Below, one piece after another: positions 62,760 through 64,000 of a stretch of DNA of 64,000 nt. A program made the translations under genes and the position numbers. Source of the stretch: Orientallactaga sibirica (taxonomy: Eukaryota > Chordata > Mammalia > Rodentia > Dipodidae); assembly GCA_036365145.1 (NCBI GenBank), contig JAEOAD010002183.1, positions 3,497,501-3,561,500 of the forward strand, in the 5' to 3' direction. Numbering within the stretch: position 1 is the first letter of the stretch; each line of letters starts with the position of its first letter. The notes under the pieces are model-generated. The model made no database searches. It saw only the letters and a list, made by a program, of their open reading frames with translations, and had not been told where the DNA came from.

Positions 62760-63720
62760 TCCTCTTAGCATTGGCAGGCTCAGCTCATGACCCTGAATCC
62801 GGAAGCCCCTACGTTGCCCTAAACCATATAAAGATCACCGGGGAACCACCGTATGCCTGTTTCGAATCTGTAACTCTGCCGGGGCCTCCTTGCTGTCCTC
62901 CACTCACACAGTCACACCAAACAAACTCTAACCTGCCGCCCTGTGTCACCCGAGCGGGGCTTCCGCGCCCACAGGAATTGAATTGATCAGGCTCTCCTTC
63001 CACCTCCTGGGTGGGCTCACATCTTGGGCCCACGTCCTCCCTTGTCCTGAAGGGTGCCCTTCCACGGGTTCTTGTGTCTCCTTGCCTCTGCTGAGCTCCG
63101 GGGGACACCCGAAGAGACCTCACTCCCCTGAGCCTAAAATGGGTCTGGGGGCGCCTTAGGAATGGACCTACTGTCGGTCTGCTGGCACCAGTCCACCCCT
63201 GGAAAGAAAGACCTTTCCAGTCCTGGTGGCGTTGCCAGAGATGAAGGGGGTGAGTAAAGACCAAAGCATCAAGATCGCAAAAACTCAGCTTCATTAGCTG
63301 ACTAAGATTCAGCAGAGAAACTTCCATAACACCTGAGCCCTGATTCAAAGATTTCCCCCTTTTATAATAAAGAACAACACACAGGAATGTTGATCATATT
63401 TGGCAATACCTGTGGTTATTTCTATCTCTAGGCGGAACAGGGCTGGGGGCTGGTAGGCTCTAAGACACTGACCAGCCTGCTGTGAATGTGTCTTGTTTTT
63501 TCTTTTCTTTAGTTCCTCAGGGCTCCTTTATCATCAGGGCTCTCCCCCTCCCCGGCCTCAATATGTAACATACTATTCTAAACTACCAGGCCTCAAGGTT
63601 GCTTATATGCAATCAGACACACAGCTGTCTTCTCTGTTCTGTGAGGACTCAGCAGGAAAGGACAAAAACTCCATAACTGTACTCATAGCTAATATGGTTA
63701 AGATTATATAAATAGAAAAC
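62760..63720 (-). other. CpG-richer stretch: candidate LTR or promoter
   Basis: Higher in GC and CpG than the surroundings (62800-63260). On minus, 'tattataaaaggggg' (about 63356-63371) is a good TATA candidate for a start within the CpG-rich part. A minus frame of 179 codons (63348-62809) begins ~15 bases downstream; its Arg/Gly/Pro-rich product has no domain I recognise. It may be an ERV LTR plus leader on minus, or a host promoter and first exon. No second LTR copy is in the window. Confidence 0.35.
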
Positions 63721-63804
63721 AGAGAGGCCAATGGGAGAAGTTTGTGATCATGATATATTGTCTATATGTACAGAGATTGCCAATAAAAAGTTTAAAAAAG
63801 AGAA
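63720..63804 (+). mobile_element. L1 3' tail
   Basis: 'gtttgtgatcatgatatattgtctatatgtacagagattgccaataaaaag' matches the L1 tail type at 41690-41740. Confidence 0.6.
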
Positions 63805-64000
63805 AATAGGAGGGGGCTTGACAAGGGCTGGGGAGAAGGAAGAGGGGGGATTAGAGCTTGACAGGAGTTAGAGTTTTACAAGATGAGAAAATTAAACAGA
63901 GCTATTGCACAACAATGTGAATATGCTCAAAACTATTGACTTCAAAGTGGTGAACATGATAAATTTATCATTGTGCATTTGTAGCCACAATTAAACAATT
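63805..64000 (+). mobile_element. Old L1 (L1M-like) 3' region, right part
   Basis: 'ggctggggagaaggaagagg' and 'ttgcacaacaatgtgaatatgctcaaaactattgacttc', then 'gtggtgaacatgataaattt', continue the L1 wording broken off at about 61558. It runs off the window end. Confidence 0.7.

Noticed and set aside
62809..63348. 179-codon frame as a real gene
   Set aside because: High GC favours long chance frames; no domain is recognisable and the composition is Arg/Gly/Pro-biased. Listed only as part of a promoter/LTR candidate.

Overview
The window looks like intron or intergenic DNA of a rodent nuclear genome. I found no convincing host protein-coding exon and no tRNA or rRNA gene; nearly all ORFs in it are chance frames or relics of mobile elements. 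B1, B4, ID and B3-like SINEs and ORR1/MT-like MaLR LTRs point to Rodentia. An abundant tRNA-derived SINE (opening like 'gctggagagatggcttagcggttaagg', ending in CT-rich DNA and AATAAA repeats) resembles the DIP family of jerboas, so a jerboa such as Jaculus is my best guess. That is inference from memory of the family, not a database match.

Layout. (1) 86-4033: a class II (betaretrovirus-like) provirus on the + strand, flanked by a 6-bp target duplication, with two LTRs, primer site, polypurine tract and shrunken gag, pol and env relics. (2) 4034-7593: SINE relics and unassigned DNA. (3) 7594-20685: two gammaretrovirus-like proviruses on the - strand, one inside the other. The outer one (7598-20681, TSD 'tcat') was hit by a related inner one (8057-14614) about 60 bp from its 3' LTR. 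Both are broken in every gene but keep LTRs, primer sites, a hydrophobic gag leader and many enzyme motifs. (4) 20686-53870: dense DIP, B1 and B3-like SINEs, microsatellites, MaLR LTRs, MIR relics, L1 3' ends, an internally deleted class II ERV (47657-48277, TSD 'tcaggg') and a Tigger-like DNA transposon relic. (5) 53875-56308: the 5' part of an L1 on the - strand (5'UTR, ORF1, first codons of ORF2), followed by a MaLR LTR and more SINEs. (6) 59146-64000: L1 3' ends, an old L1 split in two by later insertions, and a CpG-richer stretch at 62760-63400 that may be an LTR or promoter.

The most striking signal is regulatory. Both LTRs of the outer gammaretroviral provirus carry four consecutive 10-bp blocks, with no spacers, each fitting the p53-family half-site RRRCWWGYYY (7852-7891 and 20536-20575). 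The inner provirus LTRs carry only one such block each. This suggests expansion of a p53-type response element within an ERV LTR family, comparable to what is known for some primate ERV1 LTRs. Other points of note are the nested insertion history readable from target duplications, a hydrophobic leader upstream of gag in the proviruses, a stop codon placed exactly at the Env cleavage site, about 1.5 kb of foreign DNA inside the outer gag, and an L1 that lost its 3' end rather than its 5' end.

Repeat boundaries and family names were judged by eye and are approximate unless a target duplication is quoted.
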